Shown here in pieces: positions 49,791 to 58,044 of a stretch of DNA of 64,000 nt (the first letter of the stretch is position 1; the number at the start of each line of letters is the position of its first letter). The notes beneath the pieces were generated by a model, which searched no databases, had not been told where the DNA came from, and was given only the letters and a program-made list of their open reading frames with translations. The position numbers and the translations under genes were made by a program. This stretch comes from Rhizobium sp. Leaf306 (GTDB lineage Bacteria > Pseudomonadota > Alphaproteobacteria > Rhizobiales > Rhizobiaceae), in contig NZ_LMNX01000004.1 in the NCBI RefSeq assembly GCF_001423425.1, positions 124,001 through 188,000 on the forward strand, read 5' to 3'.

Positions 49791-51014
49791 TCACATCGCC
49801 TTGAACAGCACACTCGGATCGGTGAGGTATTTCGCAAAGATCGGCAGGCTGGCGCCGCCGATGGCGCGGGCGTGGCTGCCGACCTTGCCCTCGATGATAT
49901 CGGGGATGATGACACCTTGCAGGTCCAGCCGCTTGACGGCCTCGATCGTCTCGGTGACGATCCGCTTGCGCACCCAGGACGGAAAGCCGCCATCGATCAC
50001 GGCAGCCCCGAAATCGATGATCGAGGCGCTGGCAATGATGGCCTGGGCAAGCGCTGCCGCCGTCTCGCCGATCCACAGATCGAGCGGCGCGCCGAAATCG
50101 ATCCATTCGTCGGCCGAATACCAGAGCGGCTCCGGATCGATCCCCTTTTCCTTCAGCATGTTCTCGAGAACGAAAATTGAAGCGACGTCGAGCAACTGCC
50201 GGGTTGAACCGTCCCTGCCGCGCACCGGAAGTGGCGCGACGGCGCCTGCCGTCCCGGTACGGCCGGAAAACACCGCGGAGTTCAGAACGATGCCGCCGCC
50301 GATAAATGACCCGATGAAGAAATAGACGAAGTCCGGATAGGACGGACCGATCCCGAACACCAGCTCCGCACCGCAGGCGCTGGTCGCGTCGTTCTGCAGG
50401 TAGACGGCATGCTTGGTCGAGGCGGAGACCTCCTGCTGCAGGTCGAAATCGCGCCAGAGGTCCATCGCGCCCGCAGGCGCGCCGACCTCGTCTGCCCAGT
50501 TCCACAGTTCGAACGGCGCCGAGATCCCGATGCCGGCGATCCGCTCACGCTCGACCATGCTGAGCTGGCCCTCGAGCCTGCCGATCCCCTTGCCGATGAT
50601 CTCGATGATCTTCTGCGGCACTGGGTAGGCGTAGGTTTCGTGATGATGCATCCGGATCTGCCCGACGAAATCCATCAGCACCAGATCGGCGCTGCGCCGG
50701 CCGATTTTTACCCCGAAGGAAAACACGGCATCGGGATTGAGCCGCATCGGGACCGACGGCTGCCCCACCCGGCCGCGGATCGGTTCGCCGCGCAGCAGAA
50801 GCCCGTCCTTTTCGAGCGATCGCATGATCACCGACACAGTCTGCGCCGACAGTCCGCTGGCGCGGGTAATGTCCGCCTTCGACATTTCGCCGTGCATGCG
50901 AACAAGCGAAAGGACCAGCCTCTCGTTATAGGCACGCACGCGAACCTGGTTCGATCCGCCCGAAAAACTGCCGAGCGGCATCGACCCTGTCGCGGTACTT
51001 CCCGCGATCGACAT
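49791..51014 (-). CDS. frcR: ROK-family transcriptional regulator of the frc operon
   Basis: 407 residues: an N-terminal winged helix-turn-helix (EMSKADITRASGLSAQTVSV, about 35-85) and a ROK sugar-kinase-like domain (about 100-400; FSFGVKIGRRSADLVLMDFV, FIGSFIGGGIVLNSAVFSGR). ROK regulators of the NagC/Mlc/XylR type sense sugars or their phosphates. It is divergent from frcBCA across 243 bp, an arrangement I recall for FrcR of Sinorhizobium. A palindrome at 51083-51099 is the likely operator. Confidence 0.85.
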   Translation of the reverse strand: MSIAGSTATGSMPLGSFSGGSNQVRVRAYNERLVLSLVRMHGEMSKADITRASGLSAQTVSVIMRSLEKDGLLLRGEPIRGRVGQPSVPMRLNPDAVFSFGVKIGRRSADLVLMDFVGQIRMHHHETYAYPVPQKIIEIIGKGIGRLEGQLSMVERERIAGIGISAPFELWNWADEVGAPAGAMDLWRDFDLQQEVSASTKHAVYLQNDATSACGAELVFGIGPSYPDFVYFFIGSFIGGGIVLNSAVFSGRTGTAGAVAPLPVRGRDGSTRQLLDVASIFVLENMLKEKGIDPEPLWYSADEWIDFGAPLDLWIGETAAALAQAIIASASIIDFGAAVIDGGFPSWVRKRIVTETIEAVKRLDLQGVIIPDIIEGKVGSHARAIGGASLPIFAKYLTDPSVLFKAM

Positions 51015-51082
51015 TGGAACTCCTCCCGAAACTCGCCGTGGATCGTCGCTCCACGCACGCCGAATATGCCACCGTGGATAAA

Positions 51083-51099
51083 TAATTCAATCGGAATTA
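51083..51099. promoter_or_regulatory. candidate FrcR operator
   Basis: TAATTC-AATCG-GAATTA, perfect 6-bp arms with a 5-bp spacer, lying just ahead of the frcB -35 box. The A/T-rich arms with inner C/G are similar in shape to NagC/Mlc-type ROK operators. Confidence 0.55.
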
Positions 51100-51103
51100 A
51101 TTA

Positions 51104-51132
51104 TTGACAGCTCATGGAAAACTGGTCTTAAT
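51104..51132 (+). promoter_or_regulatory. frcBCA promoter
   Basis: TTGACA (51104-51109), 17-bp spacer, CTTAAT (51127-51132). The -35 is consensus and abuts the putative operator. Confidence 0.65.
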
Positions 51133-51257
51133 CCGGGCTGCAGAGGACATGGGAGGCTTGGAGACGGCGCTCGTCGAATTCGATGGCACCCGGTGTTTCT
51201 GAACATTTGCATCAATCGCCCCAGGCTTGGGGAAAAGATCTCTCGGGAGGAGATATC

Positions 51258-52283
51258 ATGAAAAAGACTGTGCTTTCTGGCGCCTTTGCGGCGCTTGTCC
51301 TCGGCGTTGCGTTTTCCGCTCCGGCGCACGCAGCCGGCGTCTCCGCCTGCCTCATCACCAAGACAGATACCAATCCGTTCTTCGTGAAGATGAAGGACGG
51401 TGCGACTGCGAAAGCCAAGGAACTCGGCGTCACGCTGAAATCCTATGCCGGCAAGATCGATGGCGATTCCGAAAGCCAGGTTGCCGCGATCGAAACCTGC
51501 ATCGCCGATGGCGCCAAAGGTATTCTGATCACCGCGTCCGACACCAAGGGCATCGTGCCGAACCTCAAGAAGGCCCGCGACGCCGGCATGCTGATCATCG
51601 CGCTCGACACGCCGCTGGAGCCGATCAATGCGGCCGATATGACGTTTGCGACCGACAACCTTCTGGCCGGCAAGCTGATTGGCCAGTGGGCCAAGGAAAC
51701 GCTCGGCGACAAGGCCAAGGAAGCCAAGGTGGCCTTCCTCGACCTTACCCCGTCGCAGCCTTCCGTCGACATCCTGCGCGACCAGGGCTTCATGATCGGT
51801 TTCGGCATCGATCCGAAGGATCCGAACAAGATCGGCGACGAAGACGATCCGCGCATCGTCGGCCATGACGTGACCAACGGCAATGAAGAAGGCGGTCGCA
51901 CCGCGATGGAAAACCTTCTCCAGAAGGATCCGACCATCAACGTCGTTCACACCATCAACGAACCGGCAGCAGCCGGCGCCTATGAAGCGCTGAAGGCCGT
52001 CGGTCGCGAGAAGGACGTGCTTCTGGTCTCCGTCGACGGCGGCTGCCCAGGCGTCAAGAACGTTGCCGGCGGTGTCATCGGTGCAACCTCGCAGCAGTAT
52101 CCGCTGCAGATGGCGTCGCTCGGCATCGAGGCGATCAAGAAGTTCGCCGATACCGGTGAAAAGCCGAAGCCGACTGCCGGCAAGGATTTCTTCGACACAG
52201 GCGTAACGCTCGTGACCGACAAGCCGGTTCCCGCGATCAAGTCGATCGACACCAAGGAAGGTCTGAACAAGTGCTGGGGCTGA
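51258..52283 (+). CDS. frcB: fructose-type sugar ABC transporter substrate-binding protein
   Basis: 341 residues from ATG 51258 with GGGAGGAGA before it. Signal peptide ([21 protein letters not shown]), then a type-1 periplasmic binding protein: [60 protein letters not shown]. Length and gene order match the Sinorhizobium FrcBCA importer of fructose, mannose and ribose. Followed by frcC after a 189-bp gap occupied by a RIME-like repeat, which may help keep the binding protein in excess. Confidence 0.9.
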   Translation: MKKTVLSGAFAALVLGVAFSAPAHAAGVSACLITKTDTNPFFVKMKDGATAKAKELGVTLKSYAGKIDGDSESQVAAIETCIADGAKGILITASDTKGIVPNLKKARDAGMLIIALDTPLEPINAADMTFATDNLLAGKLIGQWAKETLGDKAKEAKVAFLDLTPSQPSVDILRDQGFMIGFGIDPKDPNKIGDEDDPRIVGHDVTNGNEEGGRTAMENLLQKDPTINVVHTINEPAAAGAYEALKAVGREKDVLLVSVDGGCPGVKNVAGGVIGATSQQYPLQMASLGIEAIKKFADTGEKPKPTAGKDFFDTGVTLVTDKPVPAIKSIDTKEGLNKCWG

Positions 52284-52309
52284 TCCCCACCTGCATTTGA
52301 AAGACCAAA

Positions 52310-52440
52310 CACGACCCTCCCCGCAACGGGGAGGGCTTGATCCGGCGGCAACCGCTCAGACAATCCCTGCGTCCGCCGCAAGTCTTCTCCCACCGGGGTG
52401 GGAGAGATGGCCGGTAGGCCGGAGAGGGTCTCTCACTGTC
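52310..52440. repeat. RIME-like intergenic repeat (frcB-frcC)
   Basis: About 130 bp made of a palindrome (CCCTCCCCGCAACGGGGAGGG) cut here to its two arms, a spacer including CCCTGCGTCC, and a second imperfect hairpin around CTTCTCCCACCGGGGTGGGAG followed by GGCCGGTAGGCCGGAGAGGG. The layout matches Rhizobium-specific intergenic mosaic elements, and a related copy lies at 54361-54485. Confidence 0.65.
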
Positions 52441-52472
52441 GAGCGACAACGGAATTTCTCGGAGGAACATCC

Positions 52473-53552
52473 ATGACCGAGCCAACGGCGGCATCGCCGC
52501 ATCATGACTACGAAAAGGTTCTGAAGGACAGTTCGACCGACGTCGCGTCCTTCGACGGCGACAAGAAAACGCCAGTCCAGAAATTCCAGCACTTCCTGCA
52601 CACCAGTCCGTCGGCGGTTTCGCTGATCGTCCTCGTCGCAGCCCTGCTGGTGTTCGGCATCCTTCTCGGCGGAAAATTCTTCAACGCCTTCTCCCTGACG
52701 CTGATCCTGCAGCAGGTGGCAATCACCGGCATTATCGGCGCGGCACAGACGCTTGTCATCATGACCGCCGGCATCGATCTTTCGGTCGGCGCCATCATGG
52801 TCCTTTCCTCTGTCGTCATGGGCCAGATGGTCTTCCGCTACGGGGTTCCTGTCGAGATCGCCATTCCCTGCGGCTTCGCGGTCGGCGCGATTTGCGGCTT
52901 CATCAACGGCTTCCTGATCGCCCGTGTGAAACTGCCGCCCTTCATCGTCACGCTCGGCATGTGGCAGATCGTGCTTGCCACCAACTTCCTCTATTCCTCC
53001 AACGAGACGATCCGCTCGCAGGAAATCGAGGCGACGGCTCCGCTTCTGCAGTTCCTCGGCACGACGTTCAAGGTCGGCGGCGCCGTCTTCACCTTCGGCG
53101 TTGTCGCGATGGTGCTGCTGGTCGCCGTCCTCTGGTACGTGCTCAACCAGACCGCCTGGGGCAGACATCTTTACGCAGTCGGTGACGATCCCGAAGCGGC
53201 AGAGCTTTCCGGCGTCAACGTCAAGCGCATGCTGATTTCGGTCTACGTTCTGGCCGGCACCATCTGCGCGCTTGCCGGCTGGGTCTCGATCGGCCGCAAC
53301 GGTTCGGTTTCCCCGACAGTGGGCCAGTTCGCCAACATCGAATCCATCACCGCCGTGGTGATCGGCGGCATATCGCTGTTCGGCGGCCGCGGCTCGATCC
53401 TCGGCATGGTGTTCGGCGCCCTCATCGTCGGCGTGTTCTCGTTCGGCCTTCGAATGCTCGGCACCGACGTCCAGTGGACGTACCTCCTGATCGGCGTGCT
53501 GATCATCGCCGCCGTCGCAATCGATCAATGGATCAGAAAGGCAGCCGGCTGA
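52473..53552 (+). CDS. frcC: fructose-type sugar ABC transporter permease
   Basis: 359 residues from ATG 52473. Eight to ten helices of the BPD_transp_2 (RbsC) family; the family's cytoplasmic loop TAGIDLSVGAIMVLSSVVMG and GFLIARVKLPPFIVTLG are clear. It forms the inner-membrane channel of the sugar importer. Its stop overlaps the frcA start (TGATG), so translation of the two is coupled. Confidence 0.93.
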   Translation: MTEPTAASPHHDYEKVLKDSSTDVASFDGDKKTPVQKFQHFLHTSPSAVSLIVLVAALLVFGILLGGKFFNAFSLTLILQQVAITGIIGAAQTLVIMTAGIDLSVGAIMVLSSVVMGQMVFRYGVPVEIAIPCGFAVGAICGFINGFLIARVKLPPFIVTLGMWQIVLATNFLYSSNETIRSQEIEATAPLLQFLGTTFKVGGAVFTFGVVAMVLLVAVLWYVLNQTAWGRHLYAVGDDPEAAELSGVNVKRMLISVYVLAGTICALAGWVSIGRNGSVSPTVGQFANIESITAVVIGGISLFGGRGSILGMVFGALIVGVFSFGLRMLGTDVQWTYLLIGVLIIAAVAIDQWIRKAAG

Positions 53553-54343
53553 TGGCACGCGATCCGAACACTCAACCCATCCTCGCCGCCCGCGGCCTGG
53601 TCAAGCGCTACGGCCGGGTGACCGCCCTCGACAACGCCGATTTCGACCTCTATCCGGGTGAAATCCTCGCCGTCATCGGCGACAACGGCGCCGGCAAGTC
53701 TTCGCTGATCAAGGCGATCTCAGGCGCGATCCGTCCAGACGAGGGCGAGATCACGCTGGAAGGCAAGCCGGTGCAGTTCCGTTCGCCGATCGAGGCCCGC
53801 GATGCGGGCATCGAGACCGTCTACCAGAACCTCGCGCTCTCGCCGGCATTGTCGATCGCAGACAACATGTTCCTCGGCCGCGAGATCCGCAGCAAGGGTT
53901 TCATGGGCAAATACCTGCGCAAGCTTGATCATGGCGCCATGGAAAAGTTTGCCCGCGGCAAGCTCTCCGAACTCGGCCTGATGACCATCCAGAACATCAA
54001 CCAGGCGGTCGAGACACTCTCGGGCGGTCAGCGCCAGGGTGTGGCGGTGGCGCGCGCTGCGGCCTTCGGTTCCAAGGTGATCATTCTCGACGAACCGACG
54101 GCGGCGCTCGGCGTCAAGGAAAGCCGCAAGGTTCTGGAACTGATCCTCGACGTGCGCTCGCGCGGCATCCCGATTGTGCTGATCAGCCACAACATGCCGC
54201 ATGTCTTTGAAGTGGCCGACCGTATCCACATCCACCGGCTCGGAAAACGACTGACCGTCATCAACCCGAAAGACTACACGATGTCCGACGCCGTCGCCTT
54301 CATGACCGGCGCCAAGGTCCCGACGGAAGCCGTCGCCGCTTAG
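53552..54343 (+). CDS. frcA: fructose-type sugar ABC transporter ATP-binding protein
   Basis: 263 residues, a single ABC domain as in FrcA, not the doubled RbsA type. Walker A GDNGAGKSSLIKAI, signature LSGGQRQGVAVARAAAFGSK, Walker B VIILDEPTAALG, switch region LISHNMPHVFEVAD. It overlaps frcC by a TGATG. No kinase gene (frcK) follows; a RIME-like repeat and the transglutaminase cluster come next. Confidence 0.93.
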   Translation: MARDPNTQPILAARGLVKRYGRVTALDNADFDLYPGEILAVIGDNGAGKSSLIKAISGAIRPDEGEITLEGKPVQFRSPIEARDAGIETVYQNLALSPALSIADNMFLGREIRSKGFMGKYLRKLDHGAMEKFARGKLSELGLMTIQNINQAVETLSGGQRQGVAVARAAAFGSKVIILDEPTAALGVKESRKVLELILDVRSRGIPIVLISHNMPHVFEVADRIHIHRLGKRLTVINPKDYTMSDAVAFMTGAKVPTEAVAA

Positions 54344-54360
54344 CGGAAATACCTGGGAAT

Positions 54361-54485
54361 GCCCACTCCCCGCTCGCGGGGAGTGGGCACGTACCCTGAT
54401 CTGACTCTGAGCGCGCAGCCTGCGTCCTTCTCCCCGCCCGCAGGGAGAAGGTGCCGGTAGGCGGATAAGGGGCAATCTCAGCCGG
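54361..54485. repeat. RIME-like intergenic repeat after frcA
   Basis: About 125 bp beginning with the hairpin CACTCCCCGCTCGCGGGGAG and containing CCTGCGTCCTTCTCCCCGCC, then GGGAGAAGGTGCCGGTAGGC. It shares the CTGCGTCC, CTTCTCCC and GCCGGTAGGC segments with the repeat between frcB and frcC. The first hairpin probably also terminates the frc transcript. Confidence 0.7.
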
Positions 54486-54645
54486 ATGACCCTTACCCGG
54501 CACAACGATCGAAAACCGAACGAAGCTCACCTTTCGACGTGAGCGGGAAAACAGCCTGCCCCGCCTTGCATTCTTTTCATGCATTGCACAAACTCGCGGC
54601 AACGATGACGTAACGGCCCGTTCAACAAGGCCGGCAAGGGGCATA

Positions 54646-57600
54646 ATGTCGATCAAGGCGAGCATCTACCACCTCACCCATTACAGCTATGACAGGCCGG
54701 TCCGCATGGGGCCGCAGATCATCCGGCTGAAGCCCGCCGCCCATTCCCGCACAAAAGTGCTGTCGCATTCCCTGAAGGTCACGCCGGAGAATCACTTCGT
54801 CAACCTGCAGCAGGACCCCTACGGCAACTACCTCGCCCGCTTCGTGTTTCCCGAACCGGTGACCGAATTCAAGATCGAGGTCGACCTCGTCGCCGACATG
54901 ACGGTCTACAATCCCTTCGACTTCTTCGTCGAGGAAGAGGCGCAGGCCTGGCCGTTCACCTATCCGGCCGACCTCATCGAAGACCTGTCGATCTACCGCA
55001 CGCCCGAGCCGCCGGAACCCGCCCTCGTCGAATATCTGAAGACGCTGGACATGTCGCCCGGCCAGCCGACCGTCGATATGGTGGTCGGTATCAACGCCCG
55101 CCTGCAGCAGGCGATCGGCTATGTCATCCGCATGGAACCCGGCGTCCAGACGCCCGAGCAGACGCTGACCTCGGCAATGGGCTCCTGCCGCGATTCGAGC
55201 TGGCTGCTGGTGCAGATCCTGCGCCATCTGGGCTTTGCCGCCCGTTTCGTCTCCGGCTACCTGATCCAGCTGACGCCGGACCTGAAGGCGCTCGACGGCC
55301 CCTCGGGCACCGAGGTCGATTTCACCGATTTGCACGCCTGGTGCGAAGTCTATCTGCCGGGCGCCGGCTGGATCGGCCTTGATCCGACATCGGGCCTGCT
55401 GACCGGCGAAAGCCACATTCCGCTCGCCGCCACGCCCCATTACCGCAATGCCGCGCCGATTTCCGGCGGTTACTTCGGTGAAGCGAACACGTCGTTCGAC
55501 TTTGCCATGAACGTCACACGCGTGGCCGAACATCCGCGCATTACCAAGCCCTTCTCGGATGACAGCTGGGACGCGCTGAACGATCTCGGCGAACAGGTGG
55601 ACCGCGTGCTGGAAGCCCAGGACGTGCGCCTCACCATGGGCGGCGAACCGACCTTCGTGTCGATCGACGACTTCGAATCCGACGAATGGAACACCGGCGC
55701 CGTCGGCCCCACCAAGCGCGAAAAGGCCGACGTCCTCATCCGCAAGTTGCGCGAGAAATTTGCGCCGGGCGGCTTCCTGCATTACGGCCAGGGCAAATGG
55801 TATCCGGGCGAAAGCCTGCCGCGCTGGACGTTCTCGCTCTACTGGCGCAAGGACGGCAAGCCGATCTGGAGCAATCCGGATCTCGTCGCCGAAGAAGGCC
55901 GCGACTATGGCAGCGGCGAGCAGGACTCGCAGCAATTCCTGACCGCACTCGCAGCGGAACTCGATATCGGCGAAGAGATGGTCGTGCCCGCCTATGAGGA
56001 TCCGGCCGAGTGGATCATCAAGGAAGGCTCGCTGCCTGATAATGTCGATCCGTCCAATTCGAAACTCAAGGATCCGGAAGAGCGCAACCGCATCGCCCGC
56101 GTCTTCGAGCGCGGCCTGACCAACCCGTCGGGTTATATCCTGCCTGTTCAGGCCTGGCAGTCGCATGCGAGAGGCAGCAGCATGGGCGCAAAGCGCTGGA
56201 TCAGCGAAAAATGGAGCACCCGCCGCGGCAAGATCTTCCTGGTCCCCGGCGACAGCCCGGTCGGCTACCGCCTGCCGCTCGGCACGCTTCCCTATATTCC
56301 GCCGTCGCAATTTCCCTATATCCACGAAGCCGATCCCTCGATCCCCCGAACTGCCCTGCCCGACGTGATCGTCCCGCCCGGTCACGAGGCGACGGAGGGT
56401 CGCGCGATGCCGGAGCAGTCGTTCACGGCAGGCGACCCGGTCAATCCCGGCCGCGTCGAGCAGACGCTCGGTGAAATCGGCGGCGCGGTGCGCACGGCGA
56501 TTTCCGTCGAGCCGCGCGATGGCCGGCTTTGCGTCTTCATGCCGCCGGTCGAAAAGATCGAGGACTATCTCGAACTGATCGCCGCAGCCGAAAACGCGGC
56601 GACAAAGCTTGGTCTCGCCGTCCATATCGAAGGCTACGCGCCGCCGCATGACGAGCGCATCAACGTCATCCGCGTCGCGCCCGATCCTGGCGTCATCGAG
56701 GTCAACATCCATCCGGCCGCAAGCTGGAAGGAGACGGTCGAGACCACAACGGCGATCTATGAAGAGGCCCGCCAGAGCCGTCTCGGCGCCGACAAGTTCA
56801 TGATCGACGGCCGCCACACCGGCACCGGCGGCGGCAACCACGTCGTGGTCGGCGGCGCCAACCCGAACGACAGCCCGTTCCTGCGTCGCCCGGACCTGCT
56901 CAAAAGCCTCGTGCTGCACTGGCAGCGCCATCCGTCGCTGTCCTACCTGTTCTCCGGCCTGTTCATCGGCCCGACCAGCCAGGCACCGCGCCTCGACGAA
57001 GCCCGCCACGATTCGATGTACGAGCTTGAAATCGCGATGGCACAGGTGCCGATGCCGGGCCAGGGTGCCGCACCGCTGCCATGGCTCGTGGACCGACTGT
57101 TCCGCAACCTTTTGACCGACGTCACCGGCAACACCCACCGTTCGGAAATCTGCATCGACAAGCTATTTTCCCCCGACGGTCCGACCGGTCGCCTCGGCCT
57201 CGTGGAATTCCGCGGCTTCGAAATGCCGCCGAATGCGCGCATGTCGCTGGCGCAGCAGCTGCTTGTGCGGGCACTGATCGCCCGCTTCTGGAAAAACCCG
57301 GTTCAGGGCAGGTTTACCCGCTGGGGCACGGCGCTGGCGGACCGGTTCATGCTGTCCCATTACATCTGGGCCGATTTCATGGACGTGCTGGCGGACCTTC
57401 GCGAAAACGGCTTCGACCTTAGGCCCGAATGGTTCGAGGCACAGCTCGAGTTCCGCTTCCCGTTCTTCGGCGAAGTCGAGTACGAGGGCGCCAAGCTGGA
57501 ACTGCGCCAGGCGCTGGAGCCCTGGCATGTGATGGGCGAACAGGGCGCGATCGGCGGCACGGTGCGCTATGTCGACAGTTCCGTGGAGCGCCTGCAGGTG

Positions 57601-58005
57601 CGGCTCGAGACCAGCAATCCGCAGCGCTATACCGTCGCCTGCAACGGCCGCGCCGTGCCGTTGACGCCGACGGGCATATCCGGTGTTTCGGTCGCCGGCG
57701 TGCGCTTCAAGGCCTGGCAGCCGTCCTCCGGCCTGCATCCGGTTCTGCCGGTCAATACACCGCTGACATTCGATATCTATGATACATGGTCCAGCCGCTC
57801 GATCGGTGGCTGCATCTATCATGTTGCCCATCCGGGCGGTCGCAACTATGAGACCTTTCCGGTCAATGGCAACGAAGCGGAAGCGCGAAGGCTCGCACGG
57901 TTCGAACCGTGGGGACACACGGCCGGCAGTTATGCTTTGATGCAGGAAATGCCATCGCCCGAATTTCCGCTGACACTCGATCTGCGCCGGCCACCCGGGA
58001 TTTAA
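54646..58005 (+). CDS. transglutaminase-like protein fused to DUF2126 putative amidoligase
   Basis: 1119 residues. The N-terminal transglutaminase (about 1-290) starts [20 protein letters not shown] and has the complete triad: Cys181 in [13 protein letters not shown], His230 in [12 protein letters not shown], Asp246 in [13 protein letters not shown]2126/putative amidoligase region fills the rest (about 310-1110), with blocks [70 protein letters not shown]. It heads a three-gene cluster with an ATP-grasp/alpha-E protein and a second transglutaminase. The substrate and product are unknown; peptide or protein amide-bond remodelling is the usual proposal. Confidence 0.9.
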   Translation: MSIKASIYHLTHYSYDRPVRMGPQIIRLKPAAHSRTKVLSHSLKVTPENHFVNLQQDPYGNYLARFVFPEPVTEFKIEVDLVADMTVYNPFDFFVEEEAQAWPFTYPADLIEDLSIYRTPEPPEPALVEYLKTLDMSPGQPTVDMVVGINARLQQAIGYVIRMEPGVQTPEQTLTSAMGSCRDSSWLLVQILRHLGFAARFVSGYLIQLTPDLKALDGPSGTEVDFTDLHAWCEVYLPGAGWIGLDPTSGLLTGESHIPLAATPHYRNAAPISGGYFGEANTSFDFAMNVTRVAEHPRITKPFSDDSWDALNDLGEQVDRVLEAQDVRLTMGGEPTFVSIDDFESDEWNTGAVGPTKREKADVLIRKLREKFAPGGFLHYGQGKWYPGESLPRWTFSLYWRKDGKPIWSNPDLVAEEGRDYGSGEQDSQQFLTALAAELDIGEEMVVPAYEDPAEWIIKEGSLPDNVDPSNSKLKDPEERNRIARVFERGLTNPSGYILPVQAWQSHARGSSMGAKRWISEKWSTRRGKIFLVPGDSPVGYRLPLGTLPYIPPSQFPYIHEADPSIPRTALPDVIVPPGHEATEGRAMPEQSFTAGDPVNPGRVEQTLGEIGGAVRTAISVEPRDGRLCVFMPPVEKIEDYLELIAAAENAATKLGLAVHIEGYAPPHDERINVIRVAPDPGVIEVNIHPAASWKETVETTTAIYEEARQSRLGADKFMIDGRHTGTGGGNHVVVGGANPNDSPFLRRPDLLKSLVLHWQRHPSLSYLFSGLFIGPTSQAPRLDEARHDSMYELEIAMAQVPMPGQGAAPLPWLVDRLFRNLLTDVTGNTHRSEICIDKLFSPDGPTGRLGLVEFRGFEMPPNARMSLAQQLLVRALIARFWKNPVQGRFTRWGTALADRFMLSHYIWADFMDVLADLRENGFDLRPEWFEAQLEFRFPFFGEVEYEGAKLELRQALEPWHVMGEQGAIGGTVRYVDSSVERLQVRLETSNPQRYTVACNGRAVPLTPTGISGVSVAGVRFKAWQPSSGLHPVLPVNTPLTFDIYDTWSSRSIGGCIYHVAHPGGRNYETFPVNGNEAEARRLARFEPWGHTAGSYALMQEMPSPEFPLTLDLRRPPGI

Positions 58006-58030
58006 CTGGACCACCTGGGTTTTAACTGGA
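57991..58030. repeat. 20-bp tandem duplication across the stop codon
   Basis: Two adjacent 20-bp copies (57991-58010 and 58011-58030) sharing CCACC-GGG-TTTAACTGGA with two mismatches. The first copy contains the TAA stop of the large transglutaminase gene; the second lies in the gap before the ATP-grasp gene. Confidence 0.85.
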
Positions 58031-58044
58031 GTTGACAGCAAGCC

